Below are positions 27,010 to 35,783 of a DNA stretch of 64,000 nucleotides, piece by piece. The notes beneath the pieces are model-generated. The model made no database searches. It saw only the letters and a list, made by a program, of their open reading frames with translations, and was not told the origin of the DNA. Numbering within the stretch: the first letter of the stretch is position 1; each line of letters begins with the position of its first letter. The stretch is from NCBI RefSeq assembly GCF_043641925.1, contig NZ_JBHZRU010000013.1, positions 1 through 64,000 of the forward strand, read 5' to 3'. The position numbers and the translations under genes were made by a program. This DNA comes from Paenisporosarcina quisquiliarum_A (GTDB taxonomy: Bacteria; Bacillota; Bacilli; Bacillales_A; Planococcaceae).

Positions 27010-27318
27010 ATGAGAAAGTACGAATTAATGTACATCATTCGACCAACAATTGAAGACGATGCGAAAAAAGCTTTAGTAGAGCGTTTTAACGAAATCGTTA
27101 CTTCAAATGGTGCTGAAATCATCGAGTCAAAAGAGTGGGGCAAACGCCGCTTGGCTTACGAAATCAACGATCTTCGCGAAGGTTACTACCAAATCGTGAA
27201 AATGAACGCTGATTCTAAAGCAGTTGATGAGTTCATCCGTTTAGCTAACATCAACGAAGATATTATTCGTTACGTAGCTGTACGCATTGAAGATAAAAAA
27301 GTTAAAGCTAAAAAATAA
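27010..27318 (+). CDS. rpsF: Ribosomal protein S6
   Basis: A 102-residue bS6: MRKYELMYIIRPTIEDDAKK, EWGKRRLAYEINDLREGYY are family signatures. AAGGAGGTG RBS. First gene of the rpsF-ssb-rpsR operon; it pairs with S18 on the platform of the 30S subunit. Confidence 0.97.
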   Translation: MRKYELMYIIRPTIEDDAKKALVERFNEIVTSNGAEIIESKEWGKRRLAYEINDLREGYYQIVKMNADSKAVDEFIRLANINEDIIRYVAVRIEDKKVKAKK

Positions 27319-27371
27319 TTTAAAGTCGAAGATTTTCGATACTACTTGCAGATGAGGGAGGTTAGATTCTG

Positions 27372-27878
27372 ATGATTAACCGAGTCGTTTTAGTCGGAAG
27401 ACTGACAAAAGATCCGGAGCTTCGTTATACACCAAGTGGTGTAGCGGTTGCACGTTTTACACTAGCTGTAAATCGTTCATTCTCTAACCAACAAGGTGAG
27501 AAAGAAGCGGATTTTATTAACTGTACTGTTTGGAGAAAACCAGCTGAAAACACAGCAAACTTCTTAAAAAAAGGAAGCTTAGCAGGTGTTGAAGGGCGTA
27601 TTCAAACGGGGAGCTATGAAGGCACAGATGGAAAGCGTGTTTACACGACAGAAGTTGTAGCTGATAGTGTTCAATTCCTTGAACCACGCAATAGCTCTGG
27701 TGGAGATCGTCCACAACAAGGACAACCTTACGGTGGCGGTTCAAACCAAAACAATCAATATTCTTCAAATCAGCAGAATCAATCGCCAAATCAGCAAAAC
27801 TATACACGTGTAGATGAAGATCCATTCTCTAGTGGAAGCGGTCCAATCGAAGTTTCAGACGACGATTTACCATTCTAA
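27372..27878 (+). CDS. ssb: Single-stranded DNA-binding protein
   Basis: A 168-residue SSB (SsbA): OB fold MINRVVLVGRLTKDPELRYT, a Gln/Asn/Gly-rich disordered linker (~108-155) and the acidic tip DDDLPF that recruits partner proteins. Operonic with rpsF and rpsR, giving supply for replication at the nearby origin. Confidence 0.97.
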   Translation: MINRVVLVGRLTKDPELRYTPSGVAVARFTLAVNRSFSNQQGEKEADFINCTVWRKPAENTANFLKKGSLAGVEGRIQTGSYEGTDGKRVYTTEVVADSVQFLEPRNSSGGDRPQQGQPYGGGSNQNNQYSSNQQNQSPNQQNYTRVDEDPFSSGSGPIEVSDDDLPF

Positions 27879-27940
27879 GAAACCTAGTAAATGTCTTTTA
27901 AACACACAAATAAAACCAAAAACTAAGGAGGCGAAACGAT

Positions 27941-28177
27941 ATGGCACCACGTCGCGGAGGCAAAAGACGCAAAAAGGTTTGTTATTTCACGTCTAACAAT
28001 ATTACGCATATCGACTATAAAGATGTTGATTTGCTTAAGAAGTTCGTATCAGAACGCGGAAAAATTCTTCCACGTCGAGTTACTGGAACAAGCGCGAAAT
28101 ACCAACGCAAGTTAACTTCAGCAATTAAATTATCACGTATCATGGCATTACTTCCATTCTCTTCTGAGGAGAGATAA
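27941..28177 (+). CDS. rpsR: Ribosomal protein S18
   Basis: A 78-residue bS18; signature ITHIDYKDVDLLKKFVSERGKI and RRVTGTSAKYQRKL. AAGGAGG RBS. Last gene of the operon, followed by a strong terminator. Confidence 0.97.
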   Translation: MAPRRGGKRRKKVCYFTSNNITHIDYKDVDLLKKFVSERGKILPRRVTGTSAKYQRKLTSAIKLSRIMALLPFSSEER

Positions 28178-28187
28178 ATCGGTTCAG

Positions 28188-28224
28188 AACCCTTTAGGTC
28201 AATATGACTTAAAGGGTTTTTTGT
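28188..28224 (+). terminator. rpsR terminator
   Basis: AACCCTTTAGGTCA (28188-28201) pairs with TGACTTAAAGGGTT (28205-28218), then T6. Confidence 0.9.
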
Positions 28225-28490
28225 TTGTTCAAAAAGCATTAGTTTACGGAAAACCGTATTGAAAAAAGTCCTTGTACCACAAGTACGTATTTTTAACGTT
28301 TGAATTTGGGCTATGTTTTGTAACAAAATCATTCGTACTATTCATATTTAAATATAGAATAAAATACCCATCGAATTTAAAAATGCTTATATACATCATG
28401 TTTTTATGACTTAATTGACCTATGAATTTTGTTATAAATACATTCCGTCCATATGGCTTAGTTATATCGATTTATTTTGTCGAAATTTGT
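28225..28490. other. Gene-free stretch before the chemoreceptor
   Basis: AT-rich, no coding frame recognised. It contains two small hairpins (28245-28258 TACGG/CCGTA; CTTGT-ACC-ACAAG near 28271) and the left arm GTTATATCGA (28461-28470) of an inverted repeat whose right arm overlaps the SigD-like -10. Confidence 0.5.
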
Positions 28491-28517
28491 TGAAAAAAGT
28501 AGGTAATAGGTCGATAT
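28491..28517 (+). promoter_or_regulatory. SigD-like promoter of the chemoreceptor gene
   Basis: TGAA (28491-28494), 15-bp spacer, GTCGATAT (28510-28517), compared with the SigD (sigma-28) consensus TAAA-N15-GCCGATAT. Chemoreceptors are classic SigD targets. Confidence 0.6.
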
Positions 28518-28564
28518 AACATAGTATATTCAAAAGAATATCAAGATGGAAAAGGGGTGGGATT

Positions 28565-30574
28565 ATGAAAGCTTTTCAAAACATTCGAACGAAGTTAATT
28601 GCAACGATGGTTATTACATTAATCTTAGCTTTTGCAAGTTTACTAGGAATCGCGTCATACCAATTAAAAGAAAAAAACGAAAAAGATGTTGAGCAGCAAT
28701 CAAAAGCGATTGTTAGTGAGCTCTCAAATAATTCAGAGCAATATTTATATCGAATTGCCAGTGGGATTGAGCAATTGTCATTTAATGAAACAGTTGAAGA
28801 GTTTTCAGCTGCTGATTTAACAGCTGATGGAGATCAAAGTAATCCAGAATTAATAGCAACGACAACTCAATTAAACAATCAATTGTCATCTTATTTAGAT
28901 ACATATAAAGAAGCGACATCTGTTTATGTAGCTTTGGCGAATCAAACGATTTATATTGTTCCTAATGTAGACTTACCATCTGATTTTGATGCACGTACAC
29001 GTGAATGGTACAAGCTAGCATCAGACGATTCCTCAAAAGTTCATTGGAGTGAACCGTATATCGATGTGGCTACTAATGAATATGTCATCACTGCTTCAAA
29101 AGGTTATTCTAATGGGGTAGCGGGCGTAGATGTGAAATTAGAAGATTTAACGAACCAACTTAGTGCAGTTAACCTAGGCTTTGAAGGGTATCCGGTTATG
29201 TTGTCAGCGAATGGTCTTGGTATTATTCATCCTGACAAGAAAGGGGAAGACCTATCAGCTGAACCTTATGCTGAACTAACTTTAGGGTCTGCAGACGAAA
29301 GTGGAGTAATACCTTATAAACAAGGCGGAAAAGAGTACTTGTTTATTTATGAAAAAGTGCCAAGTACAGGCTGGATTATCGGAGCGATTTATGATCAAGC
29401 TGTCATTGCACAAGCATCGAATGATATTATCTTTAGTTTATTGCTTACAGGTTTAATTACCTTATTAATTGTCATTGTTCTCATGTATTTTATTTCAAAC
29501 CGATTTAGTAAACCGATTTTACACATTCGTGATGTAGTGAGCGAAGTGGCAGCTGGACGTCTTGATGTCCGAGCGAATGTGAAAGCTAAAGATGAAATTG
29601 GTGAATTAGGCGATCAATTAAATATCATGGTGGCTAAGCTTCACAATATTTTGCAAGTTGTACAATCATCTGTGATGAACGTTCGTGAATCAGCTGAAGG
29701 TCTATCGGCTGTAGCAGAAGAAACGAATGCTTCAGGCGAACAAGTTGCTCTAGCAGCGAATGAAATTGCAGTCGGTGCCACCCGCTCAGCTGAAGAAGCA
29801 GAGGCTGCGAACCAGCGTTCAAATGATTTAAGTACGCAAATCAACCAAGCGGCAGATCAAACACATGAAATGTCGAAGATGGCGTCTCGAGCAGAAGAAA
29901 TGAATAAAAATGGATTAACACAAATGGAGAAACTTCAAGACTTCCATCAATCATCTAGTAGCTCCATCTCATCAATGCAAGAAGTCATTAATGGGCTTGG
30001 CGATAAAGTTCAAACTATCGAAACAGTTATGTCGACCATTACAGAGATTTCAAATCAAACCAATCTATTAGCATTGAACGCAAGTATCGAAGCTGCACGT
30101 GCTGGAGAGCATGGTAGAGGATTTGCGGTTGTAGCTGATGAAGTACGTAAATTGGCTGAGCAATCCGTTCAAGCTACTGATGAAGTGAAGAAAACCATTC
30201 AACTTATTCAAGAAGGTTCACGATCAGCTATTACTGAAATGAGTAAAACGAATGATATTTTCACACAACAATCAGAAGTAGTAGACGAAACAAGTAAAAT
30301 TTTCGCCCAAATTTCAAGCTTCGTTTCTCAAATGCAAGGTGCGATTGTATCGATTGTTAAAGAAATCGAGCAAGTGGCGGGTAGTAAGGATGAAGTCGTT
30401 AAAGTGATACAAGAAATGGCAGCAATGTCTGAAGAAACAGCAGCTGCAGCTGAAGAAGTAAGTGCATCAACTGACGAACAACTTCGCGCTGTTCAAACTG
30501 TTTCGGAATCCGCTGAACACTTAACTCGTTTAGGCGAGCAACTACAAGAAGCGGTAGATCGTTTTAAAGTTTAA
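28565..30574 (+). CDS. Methyl-accepting chemotaxis protein (dCache type)
   Basis: A 669-residue chemoreceptor. TM1 ~11-31, a periplasm-side dCache-like sensor (~35-280; NQTIYIVPNVDLPSDFDARTREWYK, written partly), TM2 ~285-308, HAMP (~310-365), then the cytoplasmic coiled coil with the conserved tip EISNQTNLLALNASIEAARA and GEHGRGFAVVADEVRKLAEQ contacting CheA/CheW. Methylation helices are Glu/Gln rich. Ligand unknown; the dCache fold suggests amino acids or small carboxylates. AAAAGGGGTGG RBS. Monocistronic. Confidence 0.93.
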   Translation: MKAFQNIRTKLIATMVITLILAFASLLGIASYQLKEKNEKDVEQQSKAIVSELSNNSEQYLYRIASGIEQLSFNETVEEFSAADLTADGDQSNPELIATTTQLNNQLSSYLDTYKEATSVYVALANQTIYIVPNVDLPSDFDARTREWYKLASDDSSKVHWSEPYIDVATNEYVITASKGYSNGVAGVDVKLEDLTNQLSAVNLGFEGYPVMLSANGLGIIHPDKKGEDLSAEPYAELTLGSADESGVIPYKQGGKEYLFIYEKVPSTGWIIGAIYDQAVIAQASNDIIFSLLLTGLITLLIVIVLMYFISNRFSKPILHIRDVVSEVAAGRLDVRANVKAKDEIGELGDQLNIMVAKLHNILQVVQSSVMNVRESAEGLSAVAEETNASGEQVALAANEIAVGATRSAEEAEAANQRSNDLSTQINQAADQTHEMSKMASRAEEMNKNGLTQMEKLQDFHQSSSSSISSMQEVINGLGDKVQTIETVMSTITEISNQTNLLALNASIEAARAGEHGRGFAVVADEVRKLAEQSVQATDEVKKTIQLIQEGSRSAITEMSKTNDIFTQQSEVVDETSKIFAQISSFVSQMQGAIVSIVKEIEQVAGSKDEVVKVIQEMAAMSEETAAAAEEVSASTDEQLRAVQTVSESAEHLTRLGEQLQEAVDRFKV

Positions 30575-30585
30575 TCAACAAGAGA

Positions 30586-30634
30586 GGGTGCCGAGACGTT
30601 CAGTGTAAACTGAGTGACTCGGCATCCTTTTTTA
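30586..30634 (+). terminator. Chemoreceptor terminator
   Basis: GGGTGCCGAG (30586-30595) pairs with CTCGGCATCC-type right arm (30618-30627), inner GTTCAGT/ACTGAGT pairing, then T7. Confidence 0.85.
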
Positions 30635-30794
30635 CTTTTGCTTTCACAAATACCGACTGTTTAGCTCATCTTAGATTAAATGTGCATCATAAAGACGGTG
30701 GTTTGAACATTGATATCATATCTTCATCTAAAACAAATAAAAACATGATAAACCGTCTTGTGACATAGTCTTTGTTAACAACGGTTTCGAACTT

Positions 30795-30823
30795 TTGTTG
30801 CATCTTGTTCGGCATGATACAAT
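30795..30823 (+). promoter_or_regulatory. yybS-gdpP-rplI-dnaB promoter
   Basis: TTGTTG (30795-30800), 17-bp spacer, TACAAT (30818-30823), 37 bp before the yybS start. Confidence 0.55.
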
Positions 30824-30860
30824 ATAGAGATAAATGATTTTTAGTTAGGAAGGTTTTTGC

Positions 30861-31802
30861 ATGCCGAATGAACAAACGAAACGGCTAACAATGGGCGCAA
30901 TGATGATTGCACTCTTTACGATCTTGTTGGCGGTTTCTTTTTATGTACCAATCCTCAATATTGTGACTTCCTTTTTTATCGCACTCCCCATTATTTGGTA
31001 CAGTGTTAAGTTTGATCGAAATTCAGCTATTTTAGTGACTGTGGTCAGTATGGGTATGTCCTTTTTTGTTGGAGGTCTATTAGCACTACCATTGGCATTC
31101 ATTCATGCACCATTAGGTTTGGTGATTGGAGATTCGATTCGAAGAAAGAAAAGTAAATTGTATTTATTTATTGCAGCGGGGATGATGTTTTTATTTACTA
31201 CCGTTGTGCAATATTTAGTGGCTGTCCTATTGATGGGAATCAACCCAATTGAAGAGTTTATGGTTATGGTGCGAGAATCTTATGAGCAGTCAGGGAACAT
31301 GCTCGAACGTTATGGAGCTCTTCCTGAAGGTTATGACAAACTGGTAGCTGAAACGCTATCCATGTTTGAAATCGTATTGCCTTCTATTATTATAATAGCG
31401 GTGTTTGTCTCAGCTTTAATCATTATTATCGTGAATCTTCCTGTATTACGACGTCTAGGAGTAGATGTTCCGAAATTCCCTCCTTTTAGCGAGATGCGTT
31501 TACCTAAAGCTGTTCTATGGTATTATTTAGTCGTATTAATCGTTAGTTTGTTTGTTGAATTAGAAAAGGGAACCTTTGCATTTATGGTATTTGCCAATGC
31601 TACGATTGTTCTCCGTGGGTTATTATTTTTACAGGGTATTTCATTGATTCATTTTTATATTCAAGAACAAAAATGGCCGAAGTGGGTCATTATTATGTCC
31701 ACTATTTTGGCGTTTCCACTTCAATCATTCGTCTTGTTGTTAGGTGTCATAGATTTAGGATTTAATATTCGTTCATTCATGAAAGACATGAACAGAAAGT
31801 AA
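30861..31802 (+). CDS. yybS: DUF2232 membrane protein YybS
   Basis: A 313-residue membrane protein with about eight TM helices and the ECF S-component-like look of DUF2232. Conserved position before gdpP. Function is not established; proximity to gdpP and rplI is the main clue. AGGAAGG RBS. Confidence 0.85.
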   Translation: MPNEQTKRLTMGAMMIALFTILLAVSFYVPILNIVTSFFIALPIIWYSVKFDRNSAILVTVVSMGMSFFVGGLLALPLAFIHAPLGLVIGDSIRRKKSKLYLFIAAGMMFLFTTVVQYLVAVLLMGINPIEEFMVMVRESYEQSGNMLERYGALPEGYDKLVAETLSMFEIVLPSIIIIAVFVSALIIIIVNLPVLRRLGVDVPKFPPFSEMRLPKAVLWYYLVVLIVSLFVELEKGTFAFMVFANATIVLRGLLFLQGISLIHFYIQEQKWPKWVIIMSTILAFPLQSFVLLLGVIDLGFNIRSFMKDMNRK

Positions 31803-31814
31803 GGAGCTGAATCG

Positions 31815-33791
31815 ATGGCCGCCTTTTTTAGAAAACGACCACTACGTTATCCGTTAGTTGTTCTATCCATCATCGGTGTAGTTGGTGCTCTGTTGCTCAT
31901 GTTTTGGCATGTTTGGGCAGGTATAATCTTTGCTGTTGTGTTTGCAGCAGCCATCTTTGCAACTTGGCAAACGGAGAAACGTTCATTTATTGAAACAGAA
32001 AAACATCTTGAAACCTTATCGTTTAGGATGAAACGTGTTGGAGAAGAAGCCCTGTTAGAAATGCCAATTGGGATTATGTTAATAAATGACCAATTCATTA
32101 TCGAATGGGCAAATCCTTATATGACGCGCGAACTCGAATTTGATACGCTAATCGGCGCTGACTTATTTTCACTTTCAGATGAATTACATACGTTAGTGAA
32201 ACAAGATGATACAAAAGAGTTAACCATTTCATTAGCAGACAAGAAATATAAAGTCTTTTATAAGCAACAAGAGAAACTATTGTATTTCTTCGATATCACT
32301 GAACAAATTGAAATGGAATCTTTATACTACGCAGATCGAACGGTTCTAGCTGTTTTATATATTGATAACTATGATGAGCTAGCACAAGGAATGGACGACC
32401 AGACGCGCAGCCAGTTAAATAGCTTGGTGACGTCACTGATTAATAACTGGGGAGCGGGTCAAGGGATTTACGTGAAACGTATTTCTTCAGACAAATTCTT
32501 AGCGGTATTAAATGAATCCATTTTAATTGAGCTTGAAAAAACCAAATTCTCTTTGTTAGATGATATTCGTGAAGCAACATCTAAAATGAACCTAGCGTTA
32601 ACGCTGAGTATTGGTGTTGGAGCGGGATCTGCTTCACTATTAGAATTAGGTGAGCTTGCCCAATCAAGTCTTGATTTGGTACTCGGACGCGGTGGAGACC
32701 AAGTGGCGATTAAACAGCCAAGTGGTAAGGTGAAGTTTTACGGTGGGAAAACAAATCCAGTTGAAAAAAGGACGAGGGTTCGTGCACGTGTTATTTCACA
32801 CGCATTACGTGACTTAATTCAAGATAGTGATCAAGTCTTTGTTATGGGCCATAAGCTACCTGACATGGATGCCATAGGAGCATCCGTTGGAGTTCGAAAA
32901 ATGGCTGAGATGAATCAAATCGATGGATATGTAGTGTTAGACTTTGATGAGCTTGACCATAGCGTTACACGCCTTATGGATGAGATTAAAAGTAAGCCTG
33001 CGTTATTTGATCGATTTATTTCACCTGAAGAAGCCTTATCGAAGTTAACGGACAAAACACTGTTAGTAGTTGTTGATACACATAAACCTAGCATGGTGAT
33101 AGATGAAAAGTTATTAAATAAAGCAGAGAAGGTTGTTGTTGTCGATCATCATCGACGCGGGGAAGAGTTTATCTCCAATACATTATTGGTATATATGGAA
33201 CCCTACGCTTCATCAACTGCTGAGTTGGTAACAGAGTTACTAGAGTATCAACCAAAACACGATAAAATCTCCATGTTAGAAGCAACAGCGATGCTTGCCG
33301 GTATTATTGTCGATACGAAGAGTTTTACATTACGAACCGGTGCACGAACATTTGAAGCTGCTTCTTACTTAAGAACACATGGTGCAGATACTGTTCTGGT
33401 GCAACGATTATTAAAAGAAGATATAGAAACGTATATAGAACGTTCTAAAATTGTACAAACGGTAGAATTTTTCCGAGAAGGAATTGCAATTGGACATGGA
33501 GAAGAAGATTCAGCATATAGCCAAGTTTTAATTGCACAAACAGCAGATATTTTATTAACAATGAAGGGAGTTTCGGCTTCCTTTGTTGTAGCGAAAAAAG
33601 ATAATGGGGAAGTGGGAATTAGTGCAAGATCCCTTGGAGACATTAATGTTCAACTTATCATGGAACGATTAGGCGGAGGCGGTCATTTAACGAATGCGGC
33701 TAGTCAGATTCCAGATGGAAATGTTCAAGAATCAATTGAACAACTTAAACAAGCTATTGTCGAAATTGTCGAAGGAGGCCAAACAGAATGA
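31815..33791 (+). CDS. gdpP: Cyclic-di-AMP phosphodiesterase GdpP
   Basis: A 658-residue membrane enzyme that hydrolyses c-di-AMP to pApA. Two TM helices (~15-55), PAS domain (~75-155), a degenerate GGDEF domain (~160-300), then DHH/DHHA1: DMD (350-352), DHH (444-446), GGGGH (620-624). c-di-AMP controls potassium, osmolytes and cell-wall stress; gdpP loss raises beta-lactam tolerance elsewhere. Its stop overlaps the rplI start by four bases. Confidence 0.96.
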   Translation: MAAFFRKRPLRYPLVVLSIIGVVGALLLMFWHVWAGIIFAVVFAAAIFATWQTEKRSFIETEKHLETLSFRMKRVGEEALLEMPIGIMLINDQFIIEWANPYMTRELEFDTLIGADLFSLSDELHTLVKQDDTKELTISLADKKYKVFYKQQEKLLYFFDITEQIEMESLYYADRTVLAVLYIDNYDELAQGMDDQTRSQLNSLVTSLINNWGAGQGIYVKRISSDKFLAVLNESILIELEKTKFSLLDDIREATSKMNLALTLSIGVGAGSASLLELGELAQSSLDLVLGRGGDQVAIKQPSGKVKFYGGKTNPVEKRTRVRARVISHALRDLIQDSDQVFVMGHKLPDMDAIGASVGVRKMAEMNQIDGYVVLDFDELDHSVTRLMDEIKSKPALFDRFISPEEALSKLTDKTLLVVVDTHKPSMVIDEKLLNKAEKVVVVDHHRRGEEFISNTLLVYMEPYASSTAELVTELLEYQPKHDKISMLEATAMLAGIIVDTKSFTLRTGARTFEAASYLRTHGADTVLVQRLLKEDIETYIERSKIVQTVEFFREGIAIGHGEEDSAYSQVLIAQTADILLTMKGVSASFVVAKKDNGEVGISARSLGDINVQLIMERLGGGGHLTNAASQIPDGNVQESIEQLKQAIVEIVEGGQTE

Positions 33792-34237
33792 AAGTTATTT
33801 TCTTAAAAGATGTTAAAGGCAAAGGGAAAAAAGGCGAAATCAAAAATGTAGCAGATGGCTATGCACATAACTTTTTATTGAAAAACAATTTAGCAATTGA
33901 AGCAAACCAAGCAAGTATCAGTGCGTTGGACGGAGCAAAACGTAAAGAAGACAAGCAAGCGGAACAAGTGTTAGAAGATGCAAAAACGTTGAAGGAACAG
34001 TTAGAAAAACTAACGATCGAACTAAAAGCTAAGTCTGGTGAAGGCGGTCGGTTATTCGGTTCAATTACGACGAAGCAAGTGGCAGAACAGCTTCAAAAAT
34101 CACATGGCATTAAAATTGATAAACGCAAAATGGACTTAGACGATGCAATACGTGCTTTAGGAGTTACGCAAGTACCTGTGAAGCTCCACCAGGAAGTAAC
34201 AGCTACTTTGAAAGTTCATGTTACAGAAGAAGCGTAA
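33788..34237 (+). CDS. rplI: Ribosomal protein L9
   Basis: A 149-residue bL9: MKVIFLKDVKGKGKKGEIK and GYAHNFLLKNNLA are the N-domain signature, followed by the long connecting helix and C-terminal domain. ATGA overlap with gdpP and close dnaB show one operon. Confidence 0.97.
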   Translation: MKVIFLKDVKGKGKKGEIKNVADGYAHNFLLKNNLAIEANQASISALDGAKRKEDKQAEQVLEDAKTLKEQLEKLTIELKAKSGEGGRLFGSITTKQVAEQLQKSHGIKIDKRKMDLDDAIRALGVTQVPVKLHQEVTATLKVHVTEEA

Positions 34238-34249
34238 GGAGAGACAAAT

Positions 34250-35605
34250 ATGAGCGATCCAATATTGGACCGGATTCCCCCTCACAACCAAGAAGCTGAG
34301 CAGTCCGTCATTGGGGCTATCTTTTTAGAACCACAAGCGCTCATTACAGCAGCAGAAATTCTGCAGTTTGAAGATTTTTATCGAGTAGCGCATCAAAAGA
34401 TTTTCCAAACAATGAACAGACTGAGTGACCAAGGTAAACCGATTGACGTTGTAACGGTAACGGAAGAATTAGCTTCAAAGAAAGAGTTAGAGGATGTTGG
34501 TGGGTTATCTTACTTAACGGAGATTGCCAATGCTGTGCCTACAGCTGCCAATATTGCGCACTATGCTCGAATTGTTGAAGAGAAAGCGTTATTAAGAAGA
34601 CTGATTCGAGTAGCTACGAATATTGTGGAAGATGGCTTTACACGCGAAGATGAGGTCGAAGCTTTACTATCAGAAGCTGAAAAGAAAATGATGGAAGTTT
34701 CAAGTAGGAAAAATGCTGGTGACTTCAGACATATTAAAGATGTTCTCGTACAGACGTATGATAATATCGAACTTCTTCATTCACGCAAAGGCGATATTAC
34801 GGGTGTCCCGACAGGCTTCCGCGATTTAGATAAAATTACCGCTGGATTCCAGCGAAATGATTTAATTATCGTTGCTGCTCGTCCATCTGTAGGTAAAACG
34901 GCGTTCGCATTGAATGTTGCTCAAAACGTTGCGACAAAGACGGAAGAGAATGTAGCCATCTTTAGTTTAGAGATGGGTGCAGAACAGCTTGTTATGCGTA
35001 TGCTTTGTGCTGAAGGGAATATTGATGCACAAGTTTTAAGAACGGGTGCATTAACAGTTGAAGATTGGCGCAAACTAACTATGGCCATGGGTAGTCTATC
35101 GAACGCTGGTATTTTCATCGACGATACACCTGGTATTCGTATTAATGAAATTCGTTCAAAATGTCGTCGCTTAAAGCAAGAGTATGGTTTAGGCATGATT
35201 TTAATCGATTATTTACAACTGATTGCAGGAAGCGGGAACGGCAAAGAAAACCGTCAACAAGAAGTTTCCGAGATTTCGCGTTCTTTAAAAGCGTTAGCTC
35301 GTGAATTAAAAGTTCCGGTTATCGCATTGTCTCAGTTATCCCGTGGAGTAGAACAACGTCAGGACAAGCGTCCAATGATGTCCGATTTACGTGAATCAGG
35401 AAGTATTGAGCAAGATGCTGATATCGTATCTTTCCTTTATCGTGAAGATTATTACGATAAAGAAACGGAAAATCAAAATATGATTGAAATCATCATTGCT
35501 AAGCAACGTAATGGTCCAACCGGAACAGTTACTCTTGCATTCGTAAAAGAATTTAATAAATTCGTAAATGTCGATTGGAGCCAACATTCAGCTCCACCAG
35601 CTTAA
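34250..35605 (+). CDS. dnaB: Replicative DNA helicase
   Basis: A 451-residue DnaB-type hexameric helicase (called DnaC in B. subtilis). N-terminal primase-interacting domain, then RecA-like domain with Walker A ARPSVGKTAFALN (~209), SLEMGAEQL, Walker B GMILIDYLQLI and the SQLSRGVEQR segment. It is loaded at oriC by DnaA/DnaD/DnaB/DnaI. Confidence 0.97.
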   Translation: MSDPILDRIPPHNQEAEQSVIGAIFLEPQALITAAEILQFEDFYRVAHQKIFQTMNRLSDQGKPIDVVTVTEELASKKELEDVGGLSYLTEIANAVPTAANIAHYARIVEEKALLRRLIRVATNIVEDGFTREDEVEALLSEAEKKMMEVSSRKNAGDFRHIKDVLVQTYDNIELLHSRKGDITGVPTGFRDLDKITAGFQRNDLIIVAARPSVGKTAFALNVAQNVATKTEENVAIFSLEMGAEQLVMRMLCAEGNIDAQVLRTGALTVEDWRKLTMAMGSLSNAGIFIDDTPGIRINEIRSKCRRLKQEYGLGMILIDYLQLIAGSGNGKENRQQEVSEISRSLKALARELKVPVIALSQLSRGVEQRQDKRPMMSDLRESGSIEQDADIVSFLYREDYYDKETENQNMIEIIIAKQRNGPTGTVTLAFVKEFNKFVNVDWSQHSAPPA

Positions 35606-35645
35606 TATACGGTTCAACGAATACCTGTAGGATAGGTTTTACCAG

Positions 35646-35694
35646 AACACGAACGATAAATGTCTGAATACATTTTTACGTTCGTGTTTTTTGT
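35646..35694 (+). terminator. dnaB terminator
   Basis: AACACGAACG (35646-35655) pairs with CGTTCGTGTT (35679-35688), extended by inner ATAAATGT/ACATTTTT pairing, then T6. The CGAAC halves also resemble PurR boxes ahead of purA (see findings). Confidence 0.8.
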
Positions 35695-35703
35695 TGTTTT
35701 GGA

Positions 35704-35732
35704 TTGACTTCGACCTGTTCGGTTGATACAAT
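35704..35732 (+). promoter_or_regulatory. purA promoter
   Basis: TTGACT (35704-35709), 17-bp spacer, TACAAT (35727-35732). Confidence 0.75.
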
Positions 35733-35783
35733 GAGACTTGTTTGATTCAGGACGCGTGAAAGCGTCTGACGGAGGTGCTGACC

